Source of the DNA: Alphaproteobacteria bacterium
GTDB taxonomy: Bacteria; Pseudomonadota; Alphaproteobacteria; SHVP01
Direction: 5' to 3'
Length of the DNA stretch: 11,110 bases
Assembly (NCBI GenBank): GCA_026421105.1
Contig: JAPKDI010000022.1
Span: forward strand, 1-11,110
Part shown: positions 1 through 10,918 of the stretch, in pieces
Position numbering within the stretch: the stretch's first letter is position 1
Layout: every line of letters begins with the position of its first letter
Made by a program: the position numbers and the translations under genes
Notes under the pieces: generated by a model
Seen by the model: the letters and a program-made list of their open reading frames with translations, nothing else
Databases searched by the model: none
Told to the model about the DNA's origin: nothing

Positions 1-1172
1 ACCTGTTGGTACACATCGATGGTCGCGGCGCGCATTTGGTCAACGGTGAAGCGTTTGAGGACGTTTGCCCGAGCCACTTCAGCCATCCGTGCACGCGCGC
101 CCACGTCGAGCGCGATGGCATCGGCTATTACTGCTGCCAAAGACTTAGGATCATCGGGTGTCACCAGCCATCCTGTTTGCCACGGCAAGACGGTCTCGCG
201 CGCCCCACCGTGGTCACTGGCCACGACAGGCCGACCCATCGCCTGCGCCTCAACAGCAACCCGCCCGAACGCCTCAGGGTCAGTGGAGGCCGAAACCACG
301 ACATCTGCCAGCATGTAGGCTGCAGGCATATCGCTGCAATTGTCGACAATATGTACGATATGCTGAAGCCCGCGATCACGAACAAGCTTGTCAAGCTCTT
401 GGCGATACCTGTTGCGGCCCTGATCCGACCCGACAAGAAGACACCGCACATCGTCGCGACCGAGATGGCCCAGCGCGTCGATCAGCACGGACTGGCCTTT
501 CCATCGCGTCAGCCGACCCGGCAGCATGATGACTGGCATCCCGTCCTGTAGCCGCCACGCATTTGCGAGTTGGATAATGCGTTCGGCGGAAGTCTTCTGA
601 GGGTCGAATAGATCGACGTCGACACCACGATGGATGGTAACAATGCGGTCATTCTCTATGCGGTGGCATTGCTGGATCTGGTCTGCAATGAAATTAGAGA
701 TCGCGATGACCTTTTCGCCGCGCGCCATCACCGAATTGTAGATATTTTTGATCGGGTTAGCGGCGTTATAGGCGCCGTGATAGGTGGTGACGAAATGCGC
801 TCCAATTCGACGGGCCGCGATGAGCGCGCTCCAGGCCGGCGCCCGACTTCGCGCATGAACAATGTCGACCTTGCGATCAAACGCGAGCTCGGTGAGCGCA
901 CCGGCATTGCGGTGAATCGTCCACGGCTTCTTGGATTGGAGTGGCAGCGTGATGTGCTCGACTCCCGCTCTTTCTAGCTCCTTGACCATTGGCCCGCCGG
1001 CTGACGCAACAAGACTGACCCAGCCTTTGGCCGCCACAGCGGAGGCAATATCGACTGTGCCGCGCTCCACCCCGCCGGTAACCAACTCGGGCAATACCTG
1101 TAGGACGACAGGCGCACCAGCGCGGGTTCCCGAAGTCTCCGAACTCGGGATTGTCTGACTTGCTGGGTTCAT
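1..1172 (-). CDS. Glycosyltransferase, group 1 / GT4-like (3' end cut by window edge)
   Basis: Likely transfers a sugar from a nucleotide donor in surface polysaccharide or lipopolysaccharide synthesis; donor and acceptor cannot be told from the sequence. I translated the minus strand from the ATG at 1172 and read 390 uninterrupted codons with no stop before the window edge, so the C-terminus is missing. The GT-B fold is indicated by an N-terminal hydrophobic strand (VVLQVLPEL) followed by the TGGVERG loop at residues 32-38, an LPGRLTRWKG strand and loop opening the C-terminal domain, and an EX7E motif (EAFGRVAVE, E300 and E308) followed by MGRPVVASDHGG, typical of retaining GT4 enzymes. An in-frame TGA at 1187-1185 stops any longer N-terminus, and no start codon lies between M1 and the first strand, so the start is well bounded. 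No clear Shine-Dalgarno is seen. Family assignment is firm, substrate unknown. Confidence 0.9.
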   Translation of the reverse strand, partial: MNPASQTIPSSETSGTRAGAPVVLQVLPELVTGGVERGTVDIASAVAAKGWVSLVASAGGPMVKELERAGVEHITLPLQSKKPWTIHRNAGALTELAFDRKVDIVHARSRAPAWSALIAARRIGAHFVTTYHGAYNAANPIKNIYNSVMARGEKVIAISNFIADQIQQCHRIENDRIVTIHRGVDVDLFDPQKTSAERIIQLANAWRLQDGMPVIMLPGRLTRWKGQSVLIDALGHLGRDDVRCLLVGSDQGRNRYRQELDKLVRDRGLQHIVHIVDNCSDMPAAYMLADVVVSASTDPEAFGRVAVEAQAMGRPVVASDHGGARETVLPWQTGWLVTPDDPKSLAAVIADAIALDVGARARMAEVARANVLKRFTVDQMRAATIDVYQQ

Positions 1173-1192
1173 GCGATCAATGACTCATGAAC
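1167..1192. repeat. Inverted repeat spanning the two divergent start codons
   Basis: GTTCATG (1167-1173) and CATGAAC (1186-1192) are perfect 7-nt inverted copies separated by 12 nt. Each arm contains the ATGAAC start of one of the divergent genes, because both proteins begin Met-Asn. A second, overlapping odd palindrome, ATGACTCAT, lies at 1180-1188. Part of the symmetry simply follows from the shared Met-Asn start, so a regulatory role is only a possibility. Confidence 0.4.
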
Positions 1193-1957
1193 GACGGTGA
1201 GAGCTCCCCAAATAGACTTGCGCGCGAGGGCGATGTGCACCTCGCGTACCATTCTACGCGAGGTGCAGCGCCGGGCGTCATTTTTTTGGGCGGGTTTCGC
1301 TCCGATATGTCCGGCACGAAAGCAGTCGCGCTCGAGCAGGCATGCAAGGTACGGGGTCAATCTTTTGTCCGTTTTGACTATTTCGGTCATGGCCAGTCAG
1401 GCGGCATGTTCACAGACGGCACCATAACCCGATGGCGTGACGACGCGATTGCCGTTCTGGATGCCGCGTCAGAAGGGCCACAAGTCTTAGTGGGATCAAG
1501 CATGGGCGGATGGCTTATGCTACTGGTTGCCCTAGCTCGCCCGGAACGTGTTTCGGGACTGGTGGGAATCGCCGCCGCGCCGGACTTCACCGAGGATTTG
1601 ATGTGGCTAGCCTTCGACGCATCGACCCGAACGCTTCTTGAAACCGAAGGGGTCTACCTTGAGCCCTCGCCTTACGACCCAGAACCGACGCCGATCACAA
1701 TGCGACTGATCGAAGACGGTCGCCAACACCTCATCTTGGGGCAAACCATTCCCTTTTCCGGTCCGGTGCACCTTGTCCACGGAATGGACGATCCGGATGT
1801 GCCTTGGCAACACTCCGTGCGAACCGCGGAAGCGCTGACCAGTCGTGATGTCGCACTTACCCTCATCAAGGGCGGTGATCACCGACTGTCCGAGCCCCAT
1901 CAGATTGACCAGATCATCGCTGCCGTGGCCGACGTCTGCGCACGCACCGCTCATTGA
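1187..1957 (+). CDS. ABHD10-like alpha/beta hydrolase (predicted thioesterase/esterase)
   Basis: A 256-residue serine hydrolase with the complete catalytic triad. The nucleophile elbow is GSSMGG with Ser105, the acid is probably Asp202 in HGMDDPDVPW, and the base is His232 in GGDHRLS. The N-terminal FLGGFRSDMSGTKA block, the RFDYFGHGQS segment and LVGSSMGGWLML resemble, from memory, human mitochondrial ABHD10, a protein depalmitoylase, so thioesterase or carboxylesterase activity is inferred. There is no signal peptide or membrane segment, so it is probably cytosolic. An in-frame TGA at 1181-1183 rules out a longer start. A GTG at 1235 preceded by GAGGG is a possible shorter start but would clip the first strand, so I prefer the ATG at 1187. 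It diverges from the glycosyltransferase and converges on the SDR gene, overlapping it by 7 nt; it is a lone plus-strand gene with no partner. Confidence 0.9.
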   Translation: MNDGESSPNRLAREGDVHLAYHSTRGAAPGVIFLGGFRSDMSGTKAVALEQACKVRGQSFVRFDYFGHGQSGGMFTDGTITRWRDDAIAVLDAASEGPQVLVGSSMGGWLMLLVALARPERVSGLVGIAAAPDFTEDLMWLAFDASTRTLLETEGVYLEPSPYDPEPTPITMRLIEDGRQHLILGQTIPFSGPVHLVHGMDDPDVPWQHSVRTAEALTSRDVALTLIKGGDHRLSEPHQIDQIIAAVADVCARTAH

Positions 1958-2820
1958 GGGCGCTCCGCGAGGAGAGCCGTGAGACCTTCGCGGTAGGTTG
2001 GATGGATCAAACGATAGCGAAGGTCACGCTTGAGCCGATCGTTCCGGATTTTCTTGTTGTCGGCGTAAAAGCTGCGCGCCATCGGCGACATGGCGGCGGT
2101 CTCGAAAACCTCCTCAGGCGGCGGCACGACGCCAAGCAGCGCGCACCCAAAGGCGACGACGTCTTGCGGCGGCGCCGGTTCGTTATCCGCGACGTTGTAA
2201 ATCTGGCCCGGATTGGGCGTTTCGATTGAGGCGCTAAGGGAACCCAAAATGTCGTCTCGGTGAATGCGCGACAACATGAGCCCAGGTTTGACAATTCGGC
2301 GCGCGGTACCATCACGAACCCTATCCAACGGGTTTCGGCCCGGGCCATAGATACCGGCTAGCCTGAATATATGCGCTGGGAACGCATGCGCGTTCTGTAG
2401 GGCGCGCCAATCCGCTTCGGCCGCCGCTCGGCGGATGCTTCTCAAGTTAGTTGGGCGGAGGTCCGCGTCTTCTTCGACCCAAGTACCGTTGCGATCGCCG
2501 TAGACGCCAGTTGTCGACAGCAACGCTGCCCATTGCACATCCTTAGTCTGGGCCACGTTCGCTGCCAACCACTCTCCCGCGAGATCACCGTTCTCGTCGG
2601 GCGGGATCGACGAAACGAGGTGGGTTACGCCTTCTAGGATTGATGGTGACAATGCGTACTCACGCGAAAATAGCGCTACTGCGTAGCCTTCAGATTCGAG
2701 CATTTGCCGTTTGGCCGGCGTTGTGCACGTCGCCGCAATGGACCAATTGTCTGTCGACAAACGGCGTGCGAGCGCGGTTGCGACGTAGCCCATCCCAAAA
2801 CAAAGAAGTTTGTTAGTCAC
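1951..2820 (-). CDS. Atypical SDR / NAD(P)-dependent epimerase-dehydratase family protein (YeeZ-like)
   Basis: A 289-residue Rossmann-fold protein of the extended or atypical SDR type. The dinucleotide-binding loop GMGYVA (residues 9-14) sits at the very N-terminus after the first strand. Further family signatures are SSIPPD near 71, STTGVYGD near 102, FRLAGIYGPGRN near 152 and RIHRDD at 185-190. The usual YxxxK catalytic lysine is not seen after Tyr107, as in YeeZ-like proteins, so its reaction is unknown. I place the start at GTG 2820, whose bases overlap the queG stop (GTGA) and which puts the Rossmann strand right after Met-Thr-Asn-Lys, as usual in the family; an in-frame GTG at 2841 gives a form 7 residues longer. 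The coupling to queG suggests co-translation. The 3' end overlaps the convergent hydrolase gene by 7 nt, leaving no room for a terminator between them. Confidence 0.85.
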   Translation of the reverse strand: MTNKLLCFGMGYVATALARRLSTDNWSIAATCTTPAKRQMLESEGYAVALFSREYALSPSILEGVTHLVSSIPPDENGDLAGEWLAANVAQTKDVQWAALLSTTGVYGDRNGTWVEEDADLRPTNLRSIRRAAAEADWRALQNAHAFPAHIFRLAGIYGPGRNPLDRVRDGTARRIVKPGLMLSRIHRDDILGSLSASIETPNPGQIYNVADNEPAPPQDVVAFGCALLGVVPPPEEVFETAAMSPMARSFYADNKKIRNDRLKRDLRYRLIHPTYREGLTALLAERPQ

Positions 2821-3968
2821 GATGGGAAGCCCATGTTCCACTCTTCCTGCACACCTACATCAGACTCGTTGTGTTGTTGATGTGCGAGTTGTTCGTATGT
2901 CGGTCGATCTGCTAGGCGAGCCATCGCCCACACCGCCATAGCGCGCACCAAAGGGGATTCATCGACCAAACGTTCGACCACGCAAGGTAGCAACGCGACG
3001 TCCCCACTATTACCGATTGCGATCAACACGTTGCGTATAAAACGCGCGCGCCCGGTTCGCTTGATCGGCGATTTTCGAAACAGGGCGCGAAAAGCCTCGT
3101 CGTCAAGCCGAGCAAGCGATTCCAGCGACGGTGCCGTCAACGCCGCGCGCGCACTTAATTGCACGTTGCGAGAGGTTTGAGCGAAGCGGTTCCAGGGGCA
3201 CACCGCGAGGCAATCGTCGCATCCATAGATACGGTTACCGATCAACGGCCTCAGCGAACGATCAATGTGTCCTTTGTGCTCGATGGTCAGGTATGAGATG
3301 CAACGGCGTGCGTCCAATTGGTAGGGCGCCGGGAATGCATCCGTCGGGCACGCGGTCAAGCATCGCTGACAACTACCGCAGTTATCGGTATGCGCGGCAT
3401 CAACTGGCATCGCCAGAGCAACGAAGATCTCGCCAAGAAATAGCCATGAGCCGAATTCGCGCGACACGACGTTGGTGTGTTTGCCCTGCCAACCCAAACC
3501 GGCTGCGGCAGCAATCGGTTTTTCAAGCACGGGTGCGGTGTCGACGAACACCTTGACCTCCGTCTCGAAAGTTTCACTCACCCAGCGCGCCAGGGCTTTG
3601 AGTCGCTTTTTCATGATGTCGTGATAGTCATCGCCGCGCGCATAGACCGAGATCGCGCCGTTGCTTGTTTTGTCGAGCACCGCCATCGGGTCATCCGCCG
3701 GGCCGTAATTGACGCCAACCGAAATCACGGTTTTCACATCCGACCAGAGATGGATGGGATGTTGTCGCTCGGTGACGCGGCTGGCCAGCCAGTCCATATC
3801 GCCGTGCGCACCATGTTCAATGAATTTCGCCAGCCTTTCGCCAGAGGTATCTGTGATGTTTGCATCGGCAAAGCCGACGACATCGAAGCCTTCTTCGAGT
3901 GCCTTATCGCGGATCGCTGTCTGGGATGGGCTCACGCTGTGGCCGGTTTCAAAAGTCGAGGTCCGCAT
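2817..3968 (-). CDS. queG: Epoxyqueuosine reductase QueG
   Basis: Cobalamin- and iron-sulfur-dependent enzyme that reduces epoxyqueuosine to queuosine at the wobble position of tRNAs with GUN anticodons, the final step of queuosine synthesis. The 383-residue product has the family layout: an N-terminal B12-binding region with the VDTAPVLEK motif (Asp143 is the expected catalytic acid) and GLGWQGKHTN, then two [4Fe-4S] motifs, Cys197/200/203/207 in CGSCQRCLTACP and Cys250/253/257 in CDDCLAVCPW, with Cys223 between them, and a C-terminal HEAT-like helical region at about 310-355. Length is normal. The ATG at 3968 lies 20 nt inside the end of the upstream GST-fold gene; an in-frame GTG at 3935 gives MSPSQTAIRDKA, closer to usual QueG N-termini, and may be the true start. 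Neither has a strong Shine-Dalgarno. It is followed by the overlapping SDR gene. Confidence 0.96.
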   Translation of the reverse strand: MRTSTFETGHSVSPSQTAIRDKALEEGFDVVGFADANITDTSGERLAKFIEHGAHGDMDWLASRVTERQHPIHLWSDVKTVISVGVNYGPADDPMAVLDKTSNGAISVYARGDDYHDIMKKRLKALARWVSETFETEVKVFVDTAPVLEKPIAAAAGLGWQGKHTNVVSREFGSWLFLGEIFVALAMPVDAAHTDNCGSCQRCLTACPTDAFPAPYQLDARRCISYLTIEHKGHIDRSLRPLIGNRIYGCDDCLAVCPWNRFAQTSRNVQLSARAALTAPSLESLARLDDEAFRALFRKSPIKRTGRARFIRNVLIAIGNSGDVALLPCVVERLVDESPLVRAMAVWAMARLADRPTYEQLAHQQHNESDVGVQEEWNMGFPS

Positions 3969-4617
3969 AATGCTTGGGCGGTGTCAGGCCAGATATATGA
4001 TCTGAGAGCAAGCCGCGAAAACTCGGGCGCGACTTGACGCGCGCGTACCAATCTTTAGCTGCTTGGTGTTGATCCCAAGAGATGTCTCCTAAATAGTCCA
4101 AACACGATAGGTGCGCCGCAGCTGTCGCGTCGGCAAGACTGAAGTCATCCCCGGCGAGCCAGTTCCGGCGCTCAGTGAGCCAACCGATGTAGTCGAGGTG
4201 GTAAGAAAGGTTCTGTTGTCCGGCACGAATCGCCTCTGAGTCCGGATGTCCCATTCGCATGAACCGTTTGAGAACTTTTTCGTCGACAATGTTCCGAGTG
4301 ACTTCTTGATAGAACTTGCCGTCGAACCAGGCGACCAGGCGTCTCGTTTCAGCCCGCGCAAGGGCGTCAAAGCCGATCATCGGGCGATCCGGATGACGCT
4401 CGTCGAGATACTCGCAGATGGCCACACTGTCAGCGAGCCGCACGCCCAATTCCTCGACAAGAACCGGCACTTGTCCGGCTGGATTGAGCACAAGAAAATT
4501 TTCTGCGCGTTCCCAATATTTTTCGAACGCCAATTCGAAGCGGAGATCTTTCTCGCCCAGAACAATCCGGACTTTTCGGCTGAATGGACACAGCCAGAAA
4601 TGATGGAGGAACAGCAT
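3949..4617 (-). CDS. fzlA: GST-fold protein, probable FzlA (FtsZ-binding division factor)
   Basis: A 222-residue protein with a thioredoxin-like N-terminal GST domain (HFWLCPFSRKVR at 6-17, NPAGQVPVLVEE near 45, DSVAICEYLDERHP near 63) and an all-helical C-terminal domain with the GDDFSLADATAA hallmark. Automatic pipelines would call it glutathione S-transferase. Its features fit FzlA, the alphaproteobacterial protein that binds FtsZ and couples it to septal wall synthesis: a Trp at 35 (KYWER) where Caulobacter FzlA has the functional W38, and the C-terminal tail HYADLDF, where I recall the functional D227. These correspondences are from memory, not an alignment. The ATG at 4617 opens the Rossmann-like first strand immediately; no good Shine-Dalgarno precedes it. 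The gene lies 48 nt after gltB and overlaps queG by 20 nt. GST superfamily membership is certain, FzlA orthology probable. Confidence 0.93.
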   Translation of the reverse strand: MLFLHHFWLCPFSRKVRIVLGEKDLRFELAFEKYWERAENFLVLNPAGQVPVLVEELGVRLADSVAICEYLDERHPDRPMIGFDALARAETRRLVAWFDGKFYQEVTRNIVDEKVLKRFMRMGHPDSEAIRAGQQNLSYHLDYIGWLTERRNWLAGDDFSLADATAAAHLSCLDYLGDISWDQHQAAKDWYARVKSRPSFRGLLSDHISGLTPPKHYADLDF

Positions 4618-4665
4618 TGCCGCTAACGTACCCTGTTCGCGCGTCCTGCCGAAGGGGTCAGTCGA
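4618..4665. other. Short gltB-fzlA spacer without terminator
   Basis: These 48 nt separate the gltB stop from the fzlA-like start on the minus strand. I see no stem with a T-run and no promoter-like hexamer pair, so read-through from gltDB into the downstream genes is plausible. Confidence 0.5.
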
Positions 4666-9222
<4,557 letters not shown>

Positions 9223-9227
9223 TGCTG

Positions 9228-9232
9228 CCTCC
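9228..9232 (-). promoter_or_regulatory. gltB ribosome binding site inside gltD
   Basis: On the minus strand GGAGG stands 5 nt before the ATG at 9222. It is a consensus Shine-Dalgarno and decides the gltB start. It lies within the last codons of gltD, so ribosomes translating gltD pass over it, consistent with translational coupling. Confidence 0.85.
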
Positions 9233-10685
9233 GTTCTTAGGACTATCGGGCTCGATCGGTTCGCGTGCCAATTTTTCTTGCAGATGTGAGTGAATAGACG
9301 CCGCAGCATCGCGACCATCGCGCACGGCCCAGACGACCAGCGATGCGCCACGAACGATGTCGCCAGCCGCAAACACCCCATCAAGGTTTGTCATCCGTGA
9401 CCTGAAATCGACACCGACGGTTCCCCATCCGGTCACACTAAGACCCGGCTCACCGAACAAGGTGGGTAGATCTTCTGGGTCAAACCCCAAAGCCTTAATC
9501 ACGAGATCGGCCTCAATCTCATGCGCGCTGCCACCGACAATCTCGGGCGTCTGACGACCAGTCGCATCCGGCGCCCCGAGCCGAATGCGCACCGCCCGCA
9601 CGCCGCGCACGACGTCATCGCCAAGATACGCCTCGGGGGCGGTGAGCCAGACAAACTCGACCCCCTCTTCCTGGGCGTGCTGCACCTCGCGCATTGAGCC
9701 TGGCATGTTTTCGAGATCGCGCCGATACAGGCACTTGACCGATTTTGCACCCTGGCGAACGGCGGTGCGTACACAGTCCATCGCGGTATCGCCACCACCC
9801 AGCACAACGACATGCTTGCCCTTCGCATCAAGAGCACCGCTCTCGAATTCTGGCACAGCGTCGCCGAGACCTTTTCTGTTGGAGGCCGTCAGAAACGTCA
9901 TTGACTGAATGATGTTGCCCAACCCGACCCCTGGCAGCGCCGCGTCGCGCGCCTTGTAAACACCGGTAGCAATTAGCACCGCCGCATGACGATCGCGGAG
10001 CTCTTGGAGTGACGCATCGCGTCCCACTTCGAAGTTGAGTTCGAACCTGACGCCGCCTTCCTTAAGGAGGTCCGCGCGCCGCTGGACGATCTCTTTCTCC
10101 AGTTTGAAGCTTGGAATGCCGTAGATCAGTAGGCCGCCCATACGGTCGTAGCGATCGTAGATGACGACCTGATAACCCAGCCGGCGCAGTTCCTCGGCCG
10201 CCGCCATGCCACCCGGCCCCGCGCCGACAATGCCGACCGATTGGTCGCGTTCTTGGCGCGGCTTCGGCGGCTGAACCCAGCCTTGATCCCAGGCAGTGTC
10301 GGTGATGTAGCGTTCAATCGATCCAATGGTGACCGACTCGAACCCTTTTTCGATGACGCAGTTGCCCTCGCACAGTCGGTCTTGCGGGCAGATCCGGCCG
10401 CAAATCTCGGGCATGTTGTTCGTTGCCGAGGAGATTTCGTAAGCCTCCTCGAGACGACCTTCTGCCGTCATTTTCAACCAATCGGGGATGTTGTTGTGCA
10501 ACGGACAATGGATTTGGCAGAACGGCACGCCACATTGGGAGCATCGTGCGGCCTGCTGGGCCGCGTTAGGCCGTAGGTAGTTTTGGTAGATTTCTTGGAA
10601 ATCCGTCGTGCGCTGAGTCGCCGCCCGCTTTTGCGGGTGCTCCTGCGCGATCTCGATGAATTTCAGTAGGCTCTCAGCCATCGTT

Positions 10686-10699
10686 CCCCCTTTTGGAGG
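10686..10699 (-). promoter_or_regulatory. gltD Shine-Dalgarno within a potential hairpin
   Basis: In the gltD mRNA the order is CCTCC, AAAA, GGGGG, then AACG and the ATG at 10681. CCTCC (10699-10695) can pair with the GGGGG Shine-Dalgarno (10690-10686) over 5 bp, including one G-U pair, with a 4-nt loop. That would hide the ribosome binding site in part. The sequence is seen directly; a regulatory role is inferred. Confidence 0.45.
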
Positions 10700-10712
10700 G
10701 CTCTTATTAATC

Positions 10713-10741
10713 GGTTTTCACCGCATCCGCGAGCAAAAACC
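10713..10741 (-). promoter_or_regulatory. Potential stem-loop in the gltD leader
   Basis: GGTTTT (10713-10718) and AAAACC (10736-10741) are perfect inverted 6-mers, and inside them CGC (10722-10724) and GCG (10729-10731) can close a 4-nt loop. The result is a two-part stem of 29 nt about 30 nt before the gltD start. It has no following T-run, so it is not an obvious terminator. Confidence 0.35.
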
Positions 10742-10749
10742 TGCAAAAA
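10733..10749. repeat. Direct repeat GCAAAAA with 10-bp period
   Basis: GCAAAAA occurs at 10733-10739 and 10743-10749, exactly one helical turn apart, between the candidate gltD promoter and the gltD start. It could be a tandem operator or an intrinsically bent A-tract; the sequence alone does not decide. Confidence 0.35.
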
Positions 10750-10769
10750 TGGCAGTGATGATGACTTAA

Positions 10770-10798
10770 TATATAGGTTTTACGCTGCGCTCGAGCAA
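10770..10798 (-). promoter_or_regulatory. Candidate gltD promoter
   Basis: On the minus strand TTGCTC (10798-10793) is followed, after 17 nt, by TATATA (10775-10770), about 90 nt ahead of gltD. The -35 matches the sigma-70 consensus in only the first three bases and the -10 in four, but it sits in the most AT-rich patch upstream of gltD. This is a weak, spacing-supported guess. Confidence 0.3.
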
Positions 10799-10827
10799 GT
10801 CAGGGTGCATTTTGTGGCCGTCGACCC

Positions 10828-10856
10828 ATTATATAATACCGATACCGGACTATAAT
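10828..10856. promoter_or_regulatory. Palindromic TATAAT-rich promoter core, probably for uppP
   Basis: ATTATATAAT at 10828-10837 is a perfect 10-bp palindrome and offers a TATAAT hexamer on each strand. A second plus-strand TATAAT lies at 10851-10856, 62 nt before the uppP start, and the tandem ATACCGATACCG (10836-10847) lies between them. Neither plus-strand -10 has a good TTGACA-like -35 at 16-18 nt, so an activator or extended contacts may be needed. Which hexamer is used cannot be told. Confidence 0.4.
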
Positions 10857-10901
10857 CGGGCATTGGTCCCCGCGCCTCAGTGTGATAGCAAAAGGCCCGA
10901 T
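10855..10901 (+). repeat. Inverted repeat in the uppP leader
   Basis: ATCGGGC at 10855-10861 and GCCCGAT at 10895-10901 are perfect 7-nt inverted copies separated by 33 nt and ending 17 nt before the uppP ATG. If transcription starts at the upstream -10 (10832), both arms are in the mRNA and could pair. With the downstream -10 the left arm is not transcribed. Confidence 0.3.
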
Positions 10902-10918
10902 CGCCCAACGGGTTTTCC

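Larger units (their letters stand above)
10682..10918. other. Divergent gltD-uppP intergenic region
   Basis: These 237 nt between the divergent gltD and uppP starts are the only non-coding stretch of note. They are markedly AT-richer than the flanking genes and hold the gltD leader with its stem-loops and repeat (10686-10749), a candidate gltD promoter (10770-10798), a perfect ATTATATAAT palindrome, a tandem ATACCG pair and TATAAT hexamers (10828-10856), and the uppP leader. I see no convincing small ORF, no riboswitch class that I recognise, no clear NtrC site pair (TGCACC-N5-GGTGCA) and no sigma-54 GG/GC promoter. Confidence 0.7.

Noticed and set aside
6..977. Several plus-strand open frames in the first kilobase
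   Set aside because: They are shadows of the glycosyltransferase on the minus strand, which reads through without stops and carries clear GT4-like motifs.
3131..4037. Plus-strand open frames of 141 and 186 codons opposite queG
   Set aside because: They are antisense to QueG, whose cysteine motifs and catalytic segment are intact, and show no domain of their own.
9223..9384. Upstream extension of gltB to 9384 (54 extra residues)
   Set aside because: The extension overlaps gltD coding sequence, has no family similarity, and the ATG at 9222 has a consensus Shine-Dalgarno and gives the expected 40-residue propeptide before Cys41.
10801..10820. Possible NtrC half-site (GGTGCA) upstream of gltD and uppP
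   Set aside because: Only one half is present, with no matching TGCACC partner at the right spacing and no sigma-54 promoter nearby.
10886..10917. Terminator-like CCCG...CGGGTTTT just before uppP
   Set aside because: The stem is only 4 bp, the loop is 9 nt and the T-run is short, and it sits directly at the uppP start, so a terminator is unlikely.
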